64,000 nt of DNA, from assembly GCA_901538445.1 (NCBI GenBank), contig LR594584.1, positions 3,759,051 to 3,823,050 of the forward strand, read 5' to 3'. Below the pieces are notes generated by a model. It did no database searches and was not told the origin of the DNA. It worked only from the letters and a program-made list of their open reading frames with translations. Positions 61,355-64,000 of the stretch are shown in pieces; position 1 is the first letter of the stretch; each line of letters opens with the position of its first letter. This DNA comes from Gemmataceae bacterium. GTDB lineage: Bacteria > Planctomycetota > Planctomycetia > Gemmatales > Gemmataceae. Both the position numbers and the translations under genes were made by a program.

Positions 61355-61693
61355 TCAGTTCGACACCGTATCCAGCACGCCGAGTACGATCAGTCGGGCG
61401 AGCAGCGAGGTAATCGTCAGGTAAGCAAACAGCACAGTGGCCCTGCCTGCGGACAGGGCGAGCCCGCCGAACGCGGCAACGGCCCAGACCAGCAACCCGG
61501 CGACGTAACCGCCGGGGAACGGGACGAAACTGGTCAGGGCCGCGACCCCGATGGCGACGGTCGCGGTCGTGGTGTGATCCGGCGAGGCGGTAAGTGTGAT
61601 GTCATCGAGCGTGCTCTTGTACAACGCGACAGATACGAACCAGCACGCCGCTGAGAGCGCGACGAAGATCACTAAGGCGACGAGATACGGCAC
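61355..61693 (-). CDS. Small membrane protein with about four helices
   Basis: A 112-residue hydrophobic protein (LVALVIFVALSAACWFVSVA, VAIGVAALTSFVPFPGGYVA, GLLVWAVAAFGGLAL, LTITSLLARLIVLG). No motif identifies it. It is part of the minus-strand accessory run. Confidence 0.6.
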   Translation of the reverse strand: MPYLVALVIFVALSAACWFVSVALYKSTLDDITLTASPDHTTTATVAIGVAALTSFVPFPGGYVAGLLVWAVAAFGGLALSAGRATVLFAYLTITSLLARLIVLGVLDTVSN

Positions 61694-61720
61694 GGCGGCT
61701 CCTTATCGGCGGGTGGAGGG

Positions 61721-61780
61721 TCAGGCGGCCAGGGAGGTGGTCGCCAGGACGAAGAACAGCATCGCGAACAGCACGGTCAC
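61721..61780 (-). CDS. Possible 19-residue membrane peptide
   Basis: A tiny frame (GTG start, AGGAG 6 bases upstream) encodes a single hydrophobic helix, TVLFAMLFFVLATTSLAA. The ribosome site is good for its size, but there is no other support. Confidence 0.3.
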   Translation of the reverse strand: MTVLFAMLFFVLATTSLAA

Positions 61781-61949
61781 TGCGAACTCCTGGGAATGAC
61801 GGCGTAGGGCATGGGCGACAGATCGGTGAATGGAACGTTGGCGTCGAGGTCTGGGTTCGCACGGGCTGACGCACCCCAATTGGAGTGACTGACCGGCCGT
61901 ACCCTTCGCCCGACGTCGGTGCCGAAATCACCGACCTGACGCATTCAGA

Positions 61950-62543
61950 TCACCCCTGGCCGAAGCCGAACAATCCGACCGAGCGGCGGAACCAGCGGCC
62001 CACCTGCACGACCACCGTGGTGGCCGCCGCGCACGCCCCGCCGACAACGGCCGAGACGGCGTGCGGGCACGCATAGCAGACGACCCCGACGGCCACCCCG
62101 ACACCTGCCCCAGTCAGCAGGATCTTCCTCAGGGGCAGGACCGCCGACAGGGTTCGCGCGGTTGTCACCACCGCGGTCTTGGCCGCCCGGCACCGGCGGG
62201 CGACGGCTTCCTTGCCGGCCTTGCACACCTCCTTCAGCCGGCCCCAGAACGTCGGCTTTTCGGGAGCGGGTTCGGACGCGCGGGCGGCGATCGTGGGTTC
62301 CGGGGCGGCCGCCTGGGCGGGCGTGGCCAGGCCGGCGATCAGGGTGCGCAGCTCCGGGTTGGTGAGCAACTCCAGGATCACATCCTTGACGGCCTGGCGG
62401 GCACCGTCGCGGCACGCGTCAGCCACCGCCCCGGGCAGGCCCTCGGCCAGGGCGTCGATGATCGAGTCGAGGCGGTCGAGTTGGTCGCCGAGCTGCTTGC
62501 GCGGCGGGCGGCCGTTGGTACTCGGGGTTGCGGTCGCGGTCAT
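61950..62543 (-). CDS. Hypothetical membrane-associated protein
   Basis: A 197-residue protein. A helical N-terminal half (QLGDQLDRLDSIIDALAEGL, DVILELLTNPELRTLIAGL) is followed by a basic linker (CKAGKEAVARRCRAAKTAV) and two hydrophobic segments near the C-terminus (ILLTGAGVGVAVGVVCYACP). I do not recognise it. An SD (GGAGAA) precedes the ATG. Confidence 0.58.
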   Translation of the reverse strand: MTATATPSTNGRPPRKQLGDQLDRLDSIIDALAEGLPGAVADACRDGARQAVKDVILELLTNPELRTLIAGLATPAQAAAPEPTIAARASEPAPEKPTFWGRLKEVCKAGKEAVARRCRAAKTAVVTTARTLSAVLPLRKILLTGAGVGVAVGVVCYACPHAVSAVVGGACAAATTVVVQVGRWFRRSVGLFGFGQG

Positions 62544-62741
62544 GATCGTTCTCCTTCGGGATGGTGTTGGTTATTTGGCGGTTGAAGGTTGAGAGTCTGG
62601 TCGTGGTCTGTGAGTGACGGGCGCTGCTGTTCTTGTGCGCGGTGCCCCGGTCCGCTCTTCCACGCACCCCGGCTGTGACCCACGGGCGAAAGCCCTGGGG
62701 CTGGGTACGGGCGGGCGGCGTGAACGAGACGGGGCTTGTAG

Positions 62742-63323
62742 TCAGACGTGTGCGAGGCGGGCGGCCCCGTCGCCGAGTGCGTCGGTGGCGGTCAGCACGT
62801 CGGCGGTCGCGGCCAGGACGGCGACGGCGGTGCGCGCGAGCGGCCCGCCGACGACGCCAAGCAGGCCGACGCCAAGGCCGAGCCCCGCGGCGGCCAGAAG
62901 GGTGCCACGGCGGACCAGCCACCACCGGGCGACGTACACCCCGGCGGCGACCGCTGCGGTGACGCCCGCACTGACGGCGGTCGCCGGTTCCTCAATCGGG
63001 GGCTCGTGGCGCGTCGGGGTGGCTCGGCGTGCGCCGCGACCGCGGTCGTAGTCGTCATCCTCGTCACCGCCGGCGGCCCACGGGTCGCGGGGGCGGCTCC
63101 AGCCGTCGCGGTGGTCATCGTCCTCGTCGTCCCAGCGGGACGCCGCCGGGCGGGGTGCGGGCGAAGGCTTGGTGTTGCCGGCGACGACCGCCTGGACGAC
63201 CTGCCGCACGGCGTCGCCGACGGCCCGGCCCAGTTCGCCCGCGACGGCGACGCGGACCCGCTCCTTCAGCTCGGCCATCGTGGCCGCGAGGCCGGTCAGT
63301 TGGGCGTGCATGATCTTGGTCAC
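62742..63323 (-). CDS. Hypothetical membrane-associated protein
   Basis: A 193-residue protein: helical N-terminus (LAATMAELKERVRVAVAGEL), an Asp/Arg/Gly-rich disordered middle (WDDEDDDHRDGWSRPRDPWA), and two hydrophobic C-terminal segments. The plan resembles the downstream gene 61950-62543, so the two may be distant paralogs. The GTG start overlaps the stop of the preceding gene (GTGA). Confidence 0.58.
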   Translation of the reverse strand: MTKIMHAQLTGLAATMAELKERVRVAVAGELGRAVGDAVRQVVQAVVAGNTKPSPAPRPAASRWDDEDDDHRDGWSRPRDPWAAGGDEDDDYDRGRGARRATPTRHEPPIEEPATAVSAGVTAAVAAGVYVARWWLVRRGTLLAAAGLGLGVGLLGVVGGPLARTAVAVLAATADVLTATDALGDGAARLAHV

Positions 63324-64000
63324 GTCTGGCCCCCCGGCCCGAGGTTGAGGGCCTTGAGGCTCGACCACACCTGAGTCAGGGCCTTCTTCTCCTTCTTCTG
63401 GTGCTTGAGCGAGGCCACCAGACGCGAGGCCGCGGCCAGGGCCTCTCCCAACGCAGCCCGCAGTTCCTCGGCGAGCAGCATGGGATCGGCCGCGTCCGGC
63501 GGGTCGTGCCGGCCGTTGGGCGGGTGCCCGTTCGTCTCGTGCTTCACGACGGTTTTCCTTTCGATGGTTTCGGTGTTGTGGTTGGCGTTGGGGGAGTCGG
63601 TGTCGGGCGTCGGCCCGACTGCGAGGGCCGGGTCGAGCGTCACGGTCAGCAGGGTCGTGTCCTCGCCCTCGAACACGACGGGCTTGTCCGCGGTGAGGCG
63701 GACGCGGCGGCACCCGATCGTGAGGGCACGGCCCAGGACACGCCGGTCGATCGCCGCCCGAACAGACGGCCCGGTCACGGCCGAGCGGCGCAGTCGCACC
63801 TCCTTGACCGTTTCGGCCTTCGCGTCTCCGGCCCGAACGACGATCCCGTCGACATCGACCGCGAGCGTGACCGGGCGGTGATCGGCATCGCCACCGGGCA
63901 GGCCGGTGAGCTTCTCCAGCACCTCGGTGGCGTCCCGGTCGTCGATTACGAGTGTGGTGGGTGCGTTCCGTGGCACCACGCCCGCGACATCCGGGTAGCG
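63320..64000 (-). CDS. Hypothetical protein, 5' end possibly beyond the window; clamp-like segment
   Basis: The frame is open to the window edge, so the true start may lie outside; a GTG at 63979 would give 219 residues. The first half (DHRPVTLAVDVDGIVVRAGD, DRRVLGRALTIGCRRVRLTA, PVVFEGEDTTLLTVTLD) has the beta-rich rhythm of a DNA sliding clamp C-terminal domain. The second half is disordered and then helical. The clamp idea is tentative. Coupling to the next gene by GTGA overlap is clear. Confidence 0.5.
   Translation of the reverse strand, partial: RYPDVAGVVPRNAPTTLVIDDRDATEVLEKLTGLPGGDADHRPVTLAVDVDGIVVRAGDAKAETVKEVRLRRSAVTGPSVRAAIDRRVLGRALTIGCRRVRLTADKPVVFEGEDTTLLTVTLDPALAVGPTPDTDSPNANHNTETIERKTVVKHETNGHPPNGRHDPPDAADPMLLAEELRAALGEALAAASRLVASLKHQKKEKKALTQVWSSLKALNLGPGGQT

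Noticed and set aside
1-64000. CRISPR arrays, rRNA genes, riboswitches
   Set aside because: No regularly spaced short repeats, rRNA stretches or recognisable riboswitch cores were seen on either strand.

Overview
The window looks like a GC-rich planctomycete chromosome, most likely family Gemmataceae. This rests on two DUF1559 proteins with the planctomycete-type pilin-like N-terminus (31085-32104 and 48807-49775), a DUF1580-like protein, frequent GTG/TTG starts and many small Gly/Ser-rich lipoproteins. The assignment is inferred from protein families; no rRNA is present.

Layout. (1) 107-13.2 kb: a tRNA-Pro(CGG) gene with its promoter, then a tyrosine recombinase reading away from it and a one-directional block. 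The block holds a primase-polymerase-like protein, an AAA+/SF3-like helicase, a family A DNA polymerase with proofreading domain, a DNA adenine methylase and several conserved unknowns. It looks like an integrative element carrying its own replication set; the distal attachment site was not found. (2) 13.7-18.3 kb: a sigma-54 activator with a Cys cluster in its sensor domain, divergent from an AhpD-like / NTF2-like / alpha-beta hydrolase operon behind a sigma-54-like promoter. The operon runs into a frameshifted PPOX-type pseudogene and IS66 debris. (3) 19-59 kb: a dense island of redox, metal(loid) and selenium genes. It includes an FAD-NAD(P)/polyferredoxin membrane protein, a rhodanese, three DUF547 proteins, a SelD fusion, a mercuric-reductase-like flavoprotein, a bufferin (BufA-BufB-BufC) operon and an arsenosugar set (ArsM, ArsS and two glycosyltransferases). 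(4) 60.3-60.9 kb: remains of a second sigma-54 activator. (5) 61.1-64 kb: a minus-strand set of accessory unknowns cut by the window edge.

Three signals tie region 3 together. First, two genes are each split by one in-frame TGA exactly where the family has the first Cys of a C-x-x-C motif: the DUF3179 protein 49850-50833 and the HEAT/redoxin protein 59274-60311. Each TGA is followed at bacterial-SECIS distance by a hairpin with a G at the second loop position, so I annotate both as selenoproteins, consistent with the linked selD. Second, about 14 copies of a CRP-like palindrome (TGTGAG-N4-CTCACA) lie in front of genes across 19.4-58.7 kb. The island encodes two Crp/Fnr regulators, each paired with a paralogous small zinc-finger membrane protein. 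Third, four small exported proteins, most with such a site nearby, end in the same EGSG-x-R/N tail.

A separate family of roughly 100-bp hairpin repeats (consensus arm GGTGARTGTGGTGAATAGRA) occurs three times, at 6.2, 18.4 and 60.8 kb, in unrelated intergenic contexts.
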